A DNA stretch of 64,000 nucleotides, taken from contig PMNA01000017.1 of assembly GCA_003162055.1 (NCBI GenBank), positions 62,001 to 126,000 on the forward strand, written 5' to 3'. Below the pieces are notes generated by a model. The model was not told where the DNA came from and searched no databases. It saw nothing but the letters and a program-made list of their open reading frames with translations. The position numbers and the translations under genes are program-made. This DNA comes from Actinomycetota bacterium (lineage in GTDB: Bacteria; Actinomycetota; Thermoleophilia; Gaiellales; Gaiellaceae). Shown here piece after piece: positions 27,104 to 35,628 of this stretch (the first letter of the stretch is position 1; each line of letters begins with the position of its first letter).

Positions 27104-27129
27104 CCTTAGCGAACGCACGTTCGCTAAGG
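27104..27129. promoter_or_regulatory. Perfect SOS box within an 11-bp inverted repeat, upstream of ssb
   Basis: CCTTAGCGAAC-GCAC-GTTCGCTAAGG starts at the base after the rpsF stop and ends at the ssb ribosome site. Its centre CGAACGCACGTTCG (27110-27123) fits the Gram-positive LexA box CGAAC-N4-GTTCG. The same dyad could fold as an RNA hairpin next to the Shine-Dalgarno site. Confidence 0.8.
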
Positions 27130-27140
27130 GAGGAGAAACC

Positions 27141-27566
27141 ATGGCCAACATCAACCGCGTCGTCCTCGTTGGCAACCTGACTCGCGATCCAGAGCTCCGC
27201 CAAACGCCAAGCGGAACCTCGGTCTGCAAGCTCCGGGTCGCGGTCAACACCCGCCAGAAGGACTCGGCAACGGGCCAGTGGGGCGACAAGCCCAACTACT
27301 TCGACGTCACCGTCTGGGGCAATCAGGGCGAAAGCTGCGCGCAGTACCTGGCCAAGGGCCGGCCGGTCGCAATCGACGGCAGGCTCGACTGGCGCGAGTG
27401 GGATGCCCAGGACGGCACCAAGCGACAGGCAGTCGAGATCATCGCCGAGAACGTTCAGTTCCTCGGCAGCCGCGAAAGTAGCGGCGAAAGTTCCAGCTTT
27501 GTTCCTCAGGGCACGCCGGCCGCGAACGCCGACTTCGGCCCGACTGACGACGACATTCCGTTTTAG
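27141..27566 (+). CDS. ssb: Single-stranded DNA-binding protein
   Basis: 141 residues from the ATG at 27141, eight bases after GGGAGGAG. OB fold: NRVVLVGNLTRDPELRQTPSG, KPNYFDVTVWGNQGESCAQYL, GRPVAIDGRLDWREW, and the acidic protein-interaction tip DDDIPF. It coats single-stranded DNA in replication and repair. Its position after rpsF is standard. The LexA box directly upstream implies extra, damage-induced transcription of ssb and the genes behind it. Confidence 0.96.
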   Translation: MANINRVVLVGNLTRDPELRQTPSGTSVCKLRVAVNTRQKDSATGQWGDKPNYFDVTVWGNQGESCAQYLAKGRPVAIDGRLDWREWDAQDGTKRQAVEIIAENVQFLGSRESSGESSSFVPQGTPAANADFGPTDDDIPF

Positions 27567-27577
27567 AAGGAGAGACC

Positions 27578-27835
27578 TTGGCTCAGCAGGACAAGAAGCG
27601 TAAGCGCATGAGCCCCAGCTCGATGCCGACTCGGCGCCGGGGATGCCATTTCTGCCAGGACCACGTCGAGGAAATCGACTGGAAGAACGCGGGCGCCCTG
27701 CGCCGCTACATGTCCGAGCGCGGCAAGATCCGGGCCAGGCGCATCACCGGCGTCTGCCGCCGCCATCAGCGGCAGCTGGCGGTCGCGATCAAGCGGGCGC
27801 GCGAGATGGCCCTCCTCCCCTACGTATCGGAATAA
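27578..27835 (+). CDS. rpsR: 30S ribosomal protein S18
   Basis: 85 residues from a TTG with GGAG upstream. GCHFCQDHVEEIDWKNAGALRRY and RITGVCRRHQRQLAVAIKRARE are S18; the CxxC plus VCRRH set marks the zinc-binding (C+) form. It partners S6 and lies 11 bases after ssb in the same operon. Confidence 0.95.
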   Translation: MAQQDKKRKRMSPSSMPTRRRGCHFCQDHVEEIDWKNAGALRRYMSERGKIRARRITGVCRRHQRQLAVAIKRAREMALLPYVSE

Positions 27836-27844
27836 GGAGCAGGA

Positions 27845-28471
27845 ATGGAAGTCATCCTTCTTCAGGACGTGGAGAAAATCGGGCTGCGTGGTGACGTGGT
27901 CTCGGTGACGCGCGGTTACGCGCGCAACTTCCTGATTCCCCGCAAGCTGGCCGAGCCGGCAACGCCGGCCAGGGTCGAGGAGATCCGCAAGCACGACGCC
28001 CGCCGGGCACTGCAGGAGGCGCGCAGCGCCGAGCAGGCCGAGACGATCGCCGACAAGCTGCGCAAGACGGTGCTTCGCTTCGAGCTGAAAGCCGGTCCCA
28101 GCGGCGTACTCTTCGGCTCTGTCACTCCCAGCGACATCGCCGACGAGATCTGGCGCACGCGAAAGATCCGCATCGACCGGCGCAAGATCGAGCTTTCCAA
28201 TCCCATCAAGCGCATCGGCAACTACGCGGTGCCGGTTCACATCTTCGAAGAGGTGAGCGTCGAGCTGAAGACGCTCGTCGTTCCGGAGGGCGGCGAGCTC
28301 ACGCCCGAGCAAGAGCTGGCCATGACCGCCGGCGAGCCGGTCGACGAGCCCGCCGATGAGCCGGCGAGCGAAGAGCCCGAGGCGCCAGTCGACGGCGAAG
28401 CGGCGCCGGACGAAGACGAGCAGAGCGAAGACGAGACCGCCGCAGACGAAACTGCGGATTCCGCGAGCTGA
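27845..28471 (+). CDS. rplI: 50S ribosomal protein L9 with acidic C-terminal extension
   Basis: Residues 1-150 are a normal L9 (MEVILLQDVEKIGLRGDVVSV; GYARNFLIPRKLA; PVHIFEEVSVELKTLVVPE). About 58 further residues are almost only Glu, Asp, Ala and Pro (EPADEPASEEPEAP and similar), giving 208 in all against a family norm near 150. The tail is likely disordered. The gene closes the rpsF-ssb-rpsR-rplI operon. Confidence 0.94.
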   Translation: MEVILLQDVEKIGLRGDVVSVTRGYARNFLIPRKLAEPATPARVEEIRKHDARRALQEARSAEQAETIADKLRKTVLRFELKAGPSGVLFGSVTPSDIADEIWRTRKIRIDRRKIELSNPIKRIGNYAVPVHIFEEVSVELKTLVVPEGGELTPEQELAMTAGEPVDEPADEPASEEPEAPVDGEAAPDEDEQSEDETAADETADSAS

Positions 28472-28501
28472 GCTCGGTAGCCGGCGTTACCTGGTGTGAG
28501 T

Positions 28502-29131
28502 CTACGCCGAGCCGGCGGCCTTGCGCCCGCGCCCGTGCCAGAGCTGGAAGCGATGCTCCTCGCCGTGAGCGAGCCGCACGATGTTGGCGCGATGTAGCCA
28601 GATAATTGCCAGCGCGGCCGCGCCCATGAAGATCACCACCGAAAGATCCTGATCCAGCAGAAGCGCGGCGGGAGCAAGCGAGATCGCCGCCAGAATCGAG
28701 GCCAGCGACGCGTAACGGCCGGCAAGAAAGACCACTGCCCAGACCGCTACGCCCACGACCGCGACCAGTGGAGCGAAACCGATCACCGCGCCGCCACAGG
28801 TCGCAACCATCTTGCCGCCACGACGAAAGCCCATGAAGAGCGGACGCCAGTGCCCGAGCATTGCTGCCGCCCCGGTCAGCACGGCCACGAGCGAGCCGTG
28901 CGTCTGCGCGGCGACGAACGCCGGCACGAAGCCCTTCAGCAGGTCGAAGAGCACCACCGGCAGCCCGAAGCGGGCGCCGAAGCAGCGCCAGACGTTGCTG
29001 CCGCCGATGTTGCCGCTACCGAGACGACGAATGTCTTCTCCGCGAGCCAGGCGCACGAGCCAGTAACCGAACGGGATGCTGCCGGCGACGTAGCCGGCGA
29101 GCACGAGCAGCAGCGCAGTACCCACACTCAC
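28502..29131 (-). CDS. plsY: Glycerol-3-phosphate acyltransferase PlsY
   Basis: 209 residues with the three PlsY motifs: GSIPFGYWLVRLARGEDIRRLGSGNIGGSNVWR, then DLLKGFVPAF and GHWRPLFMGFRRGGKMVAT. It transfers acyl groups from acyl phosphate to glycerol 3-phosphate at the membrane, the first step of phospholipid synthesis. It is convergent to rplI. Confidence 0.93.
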   Translation of the reverse strand: MSVGTALLLVLAGYVAGSIPFGYWLVRLARGEDIRRLGSGNIGGSNVWRCFGARFGLPVVLFDLLKGFVPAFVAAQTHGSLVAVLTGAAAMLGHWRPLFMGFRRGGKMVATCGGAVIGFAPLVAVVGVAVWAVVFLAGRYASLASILAAISLAPAALLLDQDLSVVIFMGAAALAIIWLHRANIVRLAHGEEHRFQLWHGRGRKAAGSA

Positions 29132-29261
29132 CTAATTCTCGTGTCGAGGAAGGTCGCTCATATCGCTCGAGTCGAAAGCACTGTCTGCGAGAAACGGTGC
29201 TCTGGACCAGCGCCGAGCATAGCGCCACGGTAAAAGATGCGAGCGCAAAGCCGCCCGTGCT

Positions 29262-29792
29262 ATGACTCTGGCCGTGCACTGGCCACGACCGACACGGAGA
29301 CCGGCGAGCGGAGGCGCTGCTTCTTCGCCGCTGCGCTCGGAGGCGGAGCTGAGAAAGCGGAGCGAACGGCGACGCGAGGTCGTGCTGCTCGGGCTCGTGC
29401 TGCTCGGCATTGTCATCTTCTTCATCGGTTACGCGACCGGCCAGTCCGACGAGACCTTCAGGACGAACTGGTATTCGCCGCTAAAAGGGACGAGCGCGGC
29501 GTCACACACCTTTGGCAGCGTGCAGGGAGGGCCGATACAACCCAACGGCAACACGCCGCTACTCGTGACCGTGCGTGGCTTGCCTATTCTGCCCGGGAGC
29601 GAGCACTACGTTCTCTACGTGCTCAAGGCCAAGGGCGGACCGCTTCGTTGCGGCGCCTTCTCGGTCGGCGCGGGCACGACGCAGGTCAACCTGAGCTACC
29701 CCGGACTACCGAAAGAGCCGCACGGTTGGGAGATCGCGCGCGAGAAGGCGAGCTCTACCGGTACCGGCAAGATCGTCGCCCGAACCGCCTAG
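29262..29792 (+). CDS. Membrane-anchored protein with anti-sigma-K-like domain
   Basis: 176 residues: a basic cytoplasmic N-terminus (SEAELRKRSERRRE), one membrane helix (VVLLGLVLLGIVIFFIGYATG) and an outer beta-rich domain (GGPIQPNGNTPLLVTVRGLPIL, HYVLYVLKAKG) resembling the extracytoplasmic part of RskA-type anti-sigma factors. No zinc anti-sigma motif is seen in the short N-terminus, and no sigma gene is adjacent. The function is therefore open. Confidence 0.65.
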   Translation: MTLAVHWPRPTRRPASGGAASSPLRSEAELRKRSERRREVVLLGLVLLGIVIFFIGYATGQSDETFRTNWYSPLKGTSAASHTFGSVQGGPIQPNGNTPLLVTVRGLPILPGSEHYVLYVLKAKGGPLRCGAFSVGAGTTQVNLSYPGLPKEPHGWEIAREKASSTGTGKIVARTA

Positions 29793-29806
29793 CGCTGACT
29801 GCCGCA

Positions 29807-30508
29807 CTATGGCGGAGTGCGTCCCGCCGCGACAAAGGCGGCGTGAGTCAACGGCATCTGCTCCGCGAACAAGTTCTCTATCACCTCGGCGTAGCGCCGA
29901 ATCTCGAGCTGCGCAGCCTCGGCGTTCCGGAGCGAGAGGAAGTTCATCAGCGCGCGGGCGTTGACCGTCCAGTAGAACTCGGTGTAGGCGGCGACAGGCA
30001 GCACCGTCCGCGCCAACTCGCGGGCGATCCCGGCATTGATCAAGCTGTTGTAGGTCGCGTACGCGGCTTCGTTCGTCTTCTCCATCTCAGCGCGCGCCTG
30101 CTCGGCCAGCTCAGGCTCCACCGGCTCGAAGGAGTAGGCGCCGGGCTTTCCGACCTGCCGACGTACGTCCTCGAGCGCCGGCAGGTAGAACTCGTCGGTC
30201 GCGCGCGTGTAGCGCATGCTGAACTCGTTGAACGACGACCAGCGGTGCCTGATCCACTCCCGCATGACGAAGATCGGGCAGCGCACGTGGAAACGGAAGG
30301 AGTTGTGCTCGAAGGGCGTTCCGTGCCTGTTTCGCAGCAGGAATCCGATCAGTCCCTCGTCATCGGGCTCCATCTCCTGCTTGTGGCGCGCGAAGGAGAC
30401 GCGCGCTGCGTTGACCACCGACAGATCGCTCGCCATGGCCGCGTCGAGCCTGACAAAGCCGCGATCGAGAACCGGTATCGAGCCTTCAGGAATCTCTGCC
30501 GCAGTCAC
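29807..30508 (-). CDS. thyX: FAD-dependent thymidylate synthase ThyX
   Basis: 233 residues with the ThyX signature RHRWSSFNEFSMRYT (RHRX7S type), plus VNAARVSFARHKQEM and ELARTVLPVAAYTEFYWTVNARALMNFLSLR. It methylates dUMP using methylene-tetrahydrofolate and FAD. It is the only thymidylate synthase in the window. Confidence 0.95.
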   Translation of the reverse strand: MTAAEIPEGSIPVLDRGFVRLDAAMASDLSVVNAARVSFARHKQEMEPDDEGLIGFLLRNRHGTPFEHNSFRFHVRCPIFVMREWIRHRWSSFNEFSMRYTRATDEFYLPALEDVRRQVGKPGAYSFEPVEPELAEQARAEMEKTNEAAYATYNSLINAGIARELARTVLPVAAYTEFYWTVNARALMNFLSLRNAEAAQLEIRRYAEVIENLFAEQMPLTHAAFVAAGRTPP

Positions 30509-30555
30509 GGAGGCAGTCTAGAGGGGCAGGTGGATGGCGCTCGCGGGCGCGGCCG

Positions 30556-30972
30556 TCAAGCTCTCGGGCGGCGCTCGGTTTGCTCTCCCCCGATCGACGT
30601 CAGCCGCCAGCCGACTTCGTAGCCGCCGTCGAAGGAGAGGAGGAATACCCGCTGCCACTCTCCGAGCCGAAGGCGGCGCGAGGTGAACGGAACCTGCTCA
30701 CCGCGTGGGCCGAGCAGCAGTCCAAGCAGCATCTCCCGCTCGGACTGGTCGCCGGGAACGAGACGTGCCAGCAGCGCCTCGAAATCTTCGAAGATTCCCG
30801 ACTCCCGCTCGTTCACGCGCACAAAGGCCCGCTCGCCGCGCGGCGAGAGCAGGGCAAGACCGCTCTCCTGCTCGCTCGAAGCGAGTGCGTTCTGGACGTC
30901 GTTGGTGATGTCGAACACCGAAAGCGAAGGAAGCGCGGCGGCGATCGAATAGGGAATCTCGATACTCGTCAT
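30556..30972 (-). CDS. YjbQ/UPF0047-like protein lacking the usual histidine motif
   Basis: 138 residues align in order with YjbQ: DITNDVQNALASSEQESGLAL, FVRVNERESGIFEDFEALL, and LLLGPRGEQVPFTSRRLRLGEWQRVFLLSFDGG. In the family a HxxxN/HAH cluster and PHTTA lie between these blocks; here they read GDQSEREML and SPRGERAF. The protein therefore keeps the fold but probably not the metal site or thiamine-phosphate synthase side activity. It lies just upstream of thyX on the same strand. Confidence 0.68.
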   Translation of the reverse strand: MTSIEIPYSIAAALPSLSVFDITNDVQNALASSEQESGLALLSPRGERAFVRVNERESGIFEDFEALLARLVPGDQSEREMLLGLLLGPRGEQVPFTSRRLRLGEWQRVFLLSFDGGYEVGWRLTSIGGEQTERRPRA

Positions 30973-31143
30973 GGGCTCGTAGGCGGGCGAGGCGCTTGGT
31001 CTCCGAGGTGGTCGATAACGCGATCGCTCCCTTCAAGAGTAGAGGTTTCCGCACGGGTTGAGCGCGAGTGCCAGACCCGGACCCGGCCTCGCACGCTCGG
31101 CCGGCGTCCAGAACGAGATGGTGAGCGCTTCCCGACGACGGCG

Positions 31144-32481
31144 CTAGCGCCGCATCAACTCGGCCAGATGGAAGGTCAGATCAAGCGACTGGCGCGCGTT
31201 CAGGCGCGGGTCGCAGAGCGTCTGATAGGCCTCTTCGAGCTTCTCTTCCGACAGCTTCTCACCGCCGCCGAGGCATTCGGTCACATCGCCGCCCGTGATC
31301 TCCAGGTGCACGCCGCCGGGCCAGGTGCCCTCGGCGGCGTGGGCGGCGAAGAAGCCCTCGATCTCGGCCATGATGTCGCTGAAACGACGTGTCTTGCGGC
31401 CGCTCTCGGTGGTGAAGGTGTTGGCATGCATCGGATCGCAGATCCAGACGACCGGGTGATCGGAGTCGCGGACTGCCGCCAGAAGCGGGCGCAGAAGCTT
31501 CTCTACCTTGTCGGCGCCCATGCGCGTGATCACGGTGAGCCGGCCGGGCACCTTCTCGGGATTGAGCCGCTCGCACAGTTCGAGCACCTGTTCGGAGGTC
31601 GCGCCGGGGCCCAGCTTGACGCCGATCGGGTTGTGTACGCCCGAGAAGAACTCGGCATGCGCGCCTCCGGGCTGGCGTGTTCGCTCGCCGATCCAGAGCA
31701 TGTGCGCGGAGCAGTCGTACCAGTCACCGGTGAGCGAGTCGCGGCGGGTGAGCGCCTCCTCGTAGTCGAGCAACAGGCCCTCGTGGCAGGTCCAGATATC
31801 GACCTGGTGTAGAGCGGAGTTGTGCATGTCGACGCCGCAGGCGGCCATGAAGGCGAGCGCCCGCTCGATCTCGTTGGCGGTCTGGTCGTAGCGCCGGCCC
31901 TCGGGCGAAGCCGTCACGAACTCCTGGTTCCAAACATGTACTTGCGAGAGATCGGCGAAGCCTCCCTTGCTGAAAGCGCGCAGCAGGTTGAGCGTCGAGG
32001 CGGCCTGGTTGTAGGCCCGGAGCATGCGGCTCGGGTCGGGGATGCGCGCCTCGGCCGTCTCTTCCTCGCTGTTGACCATGTGACCGCGGAAGGAGGGAAT
32101 CTCAAGATCGCCTACCTTCTCGGTCGGCGACGAGCGCGGCTTTACGAACTGGCCCGCCATGCGCGCAATGCGAACCACCGGGACGCTGGCCGCGTAGGTC
32201 ATGATGGCCGACATCTGCAAAATCACCTTCAGACGCTCGCGGATCGCGATAGCCGAGTGCTCGTGGAAAGACTCCGCGCAGTCGCCGGCCTGCAAGCAGA
32301 AGGCCTTGCCGACGGCAACCTGAGCGAGCGCTTCCTGCAGCCGGCGGGCCTCCCCCGCGAATACGAGCGGCGGCTGCGAGCGCACCTCTTCCACGACCTC
32401 GTCGGCGAGCTCGCGGCTGGGCCAGTCGGGCTGCTGCGCCGCGGGGAAGTTGCGCCACGAGGATGGTTGCCAGGTCGCCAT
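31144..32481 (-). CDS. 3-deoxy-7-phosphoheptulonate synthase, class II (plant/actinobacterial type)
   Basis: 445 residues. Class II marks: QQPDWPSRELADEVVEEV, PLVFAGEARRLQEALAQVA, FCLQAGDCAESF (metal cysteine), ARMAGQFVKPRSSPTE, FRGHMVN, WIGERTRQPGGAHAEFFSG, and the C-terminal GGVHLEITGGDVTECLGG. It condenses phosphoenolpyruvate with erythrose 4-phosphate, the first shikimate step. It stands alone, divergent from the PfkB kinase. Confidence 0.95.
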   Translation of the reverse strand: MATWQPSSWRNFPAAQQPDWPSRELADEVVEEVRSQPPLVFAGEARRLQEALAQVAVGKAFCLQAGDCAESFHEHSAIAIRERLKVILQMSAIMTYAASVPVVRIARMAGQFVKPRSSPTEKVGDLEIPSFRGHMVNSEEETAEARIPDPSRMLRAYNQAASTLNLLRAFSKGGFADLSQVHVWNQEFVTASPEGRRYDQTANEIERALAFMAACGVDMHNSALHQVDIWTCHEGLLLDYEEALTRRDSLTGDWYDCSAHMLWIGERTRQPGGAHAEFFSGVHNPIGVKLGPGATSEQVLELCERLNPEKVPGRLTVITRMGADKVEKLLRPLLAAVRDSDHPVVWICDPMHANTFTTESGRKTRRFSDIMAEIEGFFAAHAAEGTWPGGVHLEITGGDVTECLGGGEKLSEEKLEEAYQTLCDPRLNARQSLDLTFHLAELMRR

Positions 32482-32567
32482 GTCTTCATACGTTACTGAT
32501 GGGCGCCGCTTCTCGTGGCGCCCGTTTACGCACTCCCTCTAGCTGCGCGCCGCTAGGCTTGCGCTCG

Positions 32568-33506
32568 ATGGCATTAACGGTCGTCGGTTCAATCGCTTTC
32601 GACAGCATCGCAACTCCCTTCGGGAACCGTCAGCGCCTGCTCGGAGGCTCGGCCGTGCATTTCTCGCTCGCCGCCAGCTTCTTCACCCAGGTGCGCCTGG
32701 TGGGAGTCGTCGGCGGCGACTTCGGCGCAGCCGAGCGGGCGGTGCTGGAGCGGCGCGGAGTCGACTTCAGCGATCTGGAGGTCGTGCCGGGCGGCAAGAC
32801 TTTTTTCTGGCGCGGGCACTACGACTTCGATCTGAACACGGCGAACACCATCGAGACACAGCTGAACGTCTTCGCCGACTTCGAGCCGAAGCTCTCGGAA
32901 GCCTCCCGCTCGTCCGAGGCGCTCTTCCTGGCCAACATCCAGCCAGAGCTACAGCGCCGTGTTCGCGAGCAGTGCTCGAGCGCCGTATTCAGCGCGCTCG
33001 ATTCGATGAATTACTGGATCGAGAACGAGCGCGACGCGCTGATCGAGGCGCTTGGACTGGTCGACGCGGTGCTCTTGAACGACGCCGAGGTGCGCCAACT
33101 CACCGGCCAGCCCAATCTCATCCGCGCCGCCAGGCGCATCCGCGAGTGGGGCCCGAGCCTGGTGCTGGTCAAGCAGGGCGAGTACGGCGCGGCGCTCTAT
33201 AGCAAGGAGGGATTCTTCTCGCTGCCCGCCTATCCGCTCGAGGACGTCGTCGACCCCACCGGCGCCGGCGACAGCTTCGCCGGCGGCTTTGCCGGGTTTC
33301 TCGCCGCGCACGCGACGAGCGAGCCGAGCGAGGAACTACTTCGGGCGGCCGTCGCCTATGGTTCGACGCTAGCCTCCTTCAACGTCGAGGAGTTCGGCAC
33401 CGAGCGGGTCGCCCGCCTGACCTTCCCCGAGATCGAGAGGCGCTTCGGCGAATTCCAGCGTATGACGCAGTTCGAGCACCTGGAGCTACCGCAGCCGGGT
33501 AGCTGA
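32568..33506 (+). CDS. PfkB family carbohydrate kinase
   Basis: 312 residues from the ATG at 32568; the tracked start lies in the DAHP synthase gene. N-terminal MALTVVGSIAFDSIATPFG, the substrate motif GGSAVHFSLAASFF, and the ATP/catalytic motif DPTGAGDSFAGGFAGFLA are PfkB. The sugar or nucleoside substrate is not readable. The GSIAFDSI form occurs in a conserved actinobacterial subgroup, not in fructokinase or ribokinase proper. Confidence 0.88.
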   Translation: MALTVVGSIAFDSIATPFGNRQRLLGGSAVHFSLAASFFTQVRLVGVVGGDFGAAERAVLERRGVDFSDLEVVPGGKTFFWRGHYDFDLNTANTIETQLNVFADFEPKLSEASRSSEALFLANIQPELQRRVREQCSSAVFSALDSMNYWIENERDALIEALGLVDAVLLNDAEVRQLTGQPNLIRAARRIREWGPSLVLVKQGEYGAALYSKEGFFSLPAYPLEDVVDPTGAGDSFAGGFAGFLAAHATSEPSEELLRAAVAYGSTLASFNVEEFGTERVARLTFPEIERRFGEFQRMTQFEHLELPQPGS

Positions 33507-33558
33507 GCAGCGACGCCCGGCGTCTTCCTGCGCCGACCCTGGTCTTAGACTGCACCCC

Positions 33559-34269
33559 GTGGTAACCATCAACCTGCGCAGCGTGAAGCGTTGCTTTCTC
33601 TACACGGCAATCGCGTGTGTGGCCGGAGCTGCCCTTCTCGCCATCTTCGCCCTCTTCGAAAGGCATATCTCCGACGAGGAGGGATTCGTGCTCGGCTCGG
33701 CCCTACTACTCGGGCTTTCAAGTTCACTCAGCCTCGCCTCGAGTGCGGCCTGGACTAAGTCGCGAGCCCTGTCGAGCCTGGGCATCGGGCTGGCGATCTC
33801 CGCTGTCGCGGCCGCCAACGTGCCTATCTGGAGTGGCGATCACCGGGCTTTCCTCTGGCAGCTGCCTGTGGTTCTGTACATAGTCGCGGCCGCTGTCGCC
33901 TACGCACTGCTGCTCGTCTCGCGACAGGGAGCCGGCGCGAGCGGGCGGGTAAAGGTCTCACTCGGGATAGCACTCGTATCGATCTTCTGGCTGTGCGGAA
34001 TGGTCATCGACGTGGTCTTACGCATAGGCTCCGACGTCAGTCGCTCCAAATGGCAGATGCTCGGCGTAGCCGCCGTCTTGACGGTGAGCATGACCCTGAT
34101 CACGCTGATCTTCCGCCATCTGGACTCGGACCCGAGAGGCGAATCGAAAACGCCTTCAGCTCTCGTCGGACGCAGGATCGCGAAAGTCGAGAGCGGCAAC
34201 GCGGGTAAAACCCTGGTGCTCGACGACGGCCGGCGCCTGTTGCTCGATCCCGGCGCCAAGCTTGATTAG
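33559..34269 (+). CDS. Multi-pass membrane protein of unknown function
   Basis: 236 residues with about six hydrophobic helices between residues 12 and 190, then a cytoplasmic tail whose last 40 residues (GRRIAKVESGNAGKTLVLDDGRRLLLDPG) look like a small beta unit. No known family was recognised. It follows the PfkB gene by 50 bases on the same strand and may be cotranscribed. The 230-base gap after it holds only a weak hairpin at 34306-34320. Confidence 0.65.
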   Translation: MVTINLRSVKRCFLYTAIACVAGAALLAIFALFERHISDEEGFVLGSALLLGLSSSLSLASSAAWTKSRALSSLGIGLAISAVAAANVPIWSGDHRAFLWQLPVVLYIVAAAVAYALLLVSRQGAGASGRVKVSLGIALVSIFWLCGMVIDVVLRIGSDVSRSKWQMLGVAAVLTVSMTLITLIFRHLDSDPRGESKTPSALVGRRIAKVESGNAGKTLVLDDGRRLLLDPGAKLD

Positions 34270-34305
34270 AGCGGGTTTTGATCGGTGACACAGCAGCGAG
34301 GAGTT

Positions 34306-34320
34306 GGAGAGCGACTCTCC
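34306..34320. terminator. Weak hairpin after the membrane protein gene
   Basis: GGAGAG and CTCTCC pair over a CGA loop, 37 bases after the stop. No U tract. Nothing else was seen in 34270-34501. Confidence 0.3.
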
Positions 34321-34501
34321 ACCCTCCGGGCGCCGATACCGCGCCCCCGAGGCTGACTAAACATTTCGCGCCCCTGGAGACTCTCTAGATAGAGCAAAGG
34401 GAAAGCCCGCTCGAAGAAAGTCAGCAAATTGCGCCTTCTTTGAGCGGTTTGAAGAAATCGACTCTCAGGGCAGAACCGTCCCTGCCGATATTAAAAACGA
34501 C

Positions 34502-34732
34502 ATGACGCTTAAAGAACTCGACTACCGAACCGGCGACCATATTGAGGTCTCGCTCCTATGGAGCCCCGAGTCGGGGCAGCTTGCCGTGGTCGTGGTCGAC
34601 GAGGACGCAGGCGAGGAATTCGCGATGGAGGTCGAGCCCGAGGAGGCGCTGGAGGTCTTCCGTCATCCATTCGCCTACGCGGATAGGCGTCAGCTCGAGT
34701 TCCGGCGCCCGCTGATTTCCCAGGCTGCCTGA
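34502..34732 (+). CDS. Small conserved-type hypothetical protein
   Basis: 76 residues, acidic, predicted mixed beta-alpha: MTLKELDYRTGDHIEVSLLW, then GQLAVVVVDEDAGEEF and EVFRHPFAYADRR. This pattern of a beta hairpin followed by an HPFAYA segment recurs in short actinobacterial proteins of unknown role. The start is an ATG in an A/T-rich leader without a clear ribosome site. Confidence 0.6.
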   Translation: MTLKELDYRTGDHIEVSLLWSPESGQLAVVVVDEDAGEEFAMEVEPEEALEVFRHPFAYADRRQLEFRRPLISQAA

Positions 34733-34797
34733 GAGCATTTTTCGATCGAGCCGGGCGGGCGGGATGATCAGCACTGGGCCGGGCGGTCGTGCCCGGG

Positions 34798-35628
34798 TCA
34801 GACGATCGCGCGTGGATAGGCGCGGGCGGCCAGCGCCGCCAGCGCTACGAAGAAGCCACCGCAGACCGCGAAGTCGAGCCAGAGTGCGCCGCCGCCGCCG
34901 AGCCCGAGCAGAAGTGAGCGCAGCCCCTGTACCTCGTAGGTGAGCGGATTCGCCCGCGCAATCAGGCGCAGCCAGAGAGGCATGATCGAGAGTGGATAGA
35001 GCGCGCTCGAGGCGAAGAAGAGCGGCATCGTCACCATCTGGCCGATGCCCATGAAGCGCTCGCGCGTCTTGAGCAGCGAGGCGAGCAGCATCGAGAGGCA
35101 GGCGAAGGCGGCCGTTCCGAGCACGAGCAGGACGATCGCGGCAAGGACGCGCCAGACCACCCAATCGAGCTTGATGCCGGCAATCGCTACCACGGCGAGA
35201 AGCACCGAGGCTTGAGCGAGCGCGCGAACCCCGGCGCCCGAGGCCTTGCCGAGCACGATCGAGAGACGCGGCAGCGGCGTGGCGAGCAGGCGCTGGAGCT
35301 GGCCGGCGTCGCGCTCCCAGATGATTGCGAGCCCGAAGAAGATGGCGACGAAGAGCGCCGACTGGGCCATAACGCCGGGAACAAGATAGGAGCGATAGTC
35401 GACGCCGGCGACTCCCAACTTGCGCACGTGGCGCATCGCCGTTCCGAAGACGAACAGCCAGAGAAGCGGCTGCACCATGCGCGTGAAGATGTCGAGATAG
35501 TCGTGACGAAGCTTGCGCAGCTCGGCCTGGGCCATGGCATAGGCGCCCTCACCGAGCCGGCGTGCCCGGGCGAGGAGGCTGCCGAGGTCAGCCGAGGCGG
35601 CGAGCGAGTCGTCGCTGCGCTCGGACAT
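34798..35628 (-). CDS. ABC-2 type transporter permease (DrrB-like)
   Basis: 276 residues with six hydrophobic helices; the ABC-2 core reads PLLWLFVFGTAMRHVRKLG, VDYRSYLVPGVMAQSALFVAIFF, WERDAGQLQRLLATPLPR and ANPLTYEVQGLRSLLLG. It forms the membrane channel for the ATPase encoded just upstream. Its start overlaps that gene by 41 bases; a later start is possible. Substrate unknown, likely a drug or lipid exporter by family. Confidence 0.9.
   Translation of the reverse strand: MSERSDDSLAASADLGSLLARARRLGEGAYAMAQAELRKLRHDYLDIFTRMVQPLLWLFVFGTAMRHVRKLGVAGVDYRSYLVPGVMAQSALFVAIFFGLAIIWERDAGQLQRLLATPLPRLSIVLGKASGAGVRALAQASVLLAVVAIAGIKLDWVVWRVLAAIVLLVLGTAAFACLSMLLASLLKTRERFMGIGQMVTMPLFFASSALYPLSIMPLWLRLIARANPLTYEVQGLRSLLLGLGGGGALWLDFAVCGGFFVALAALAARAYPRAIV

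Noticed and set aside
29237-30622. 461-residue plus-strand ORF
   Set aside because: Runs out of frame over the anti-sigma-like gene and antisense over thyX; arginine-rich with no family pattern.
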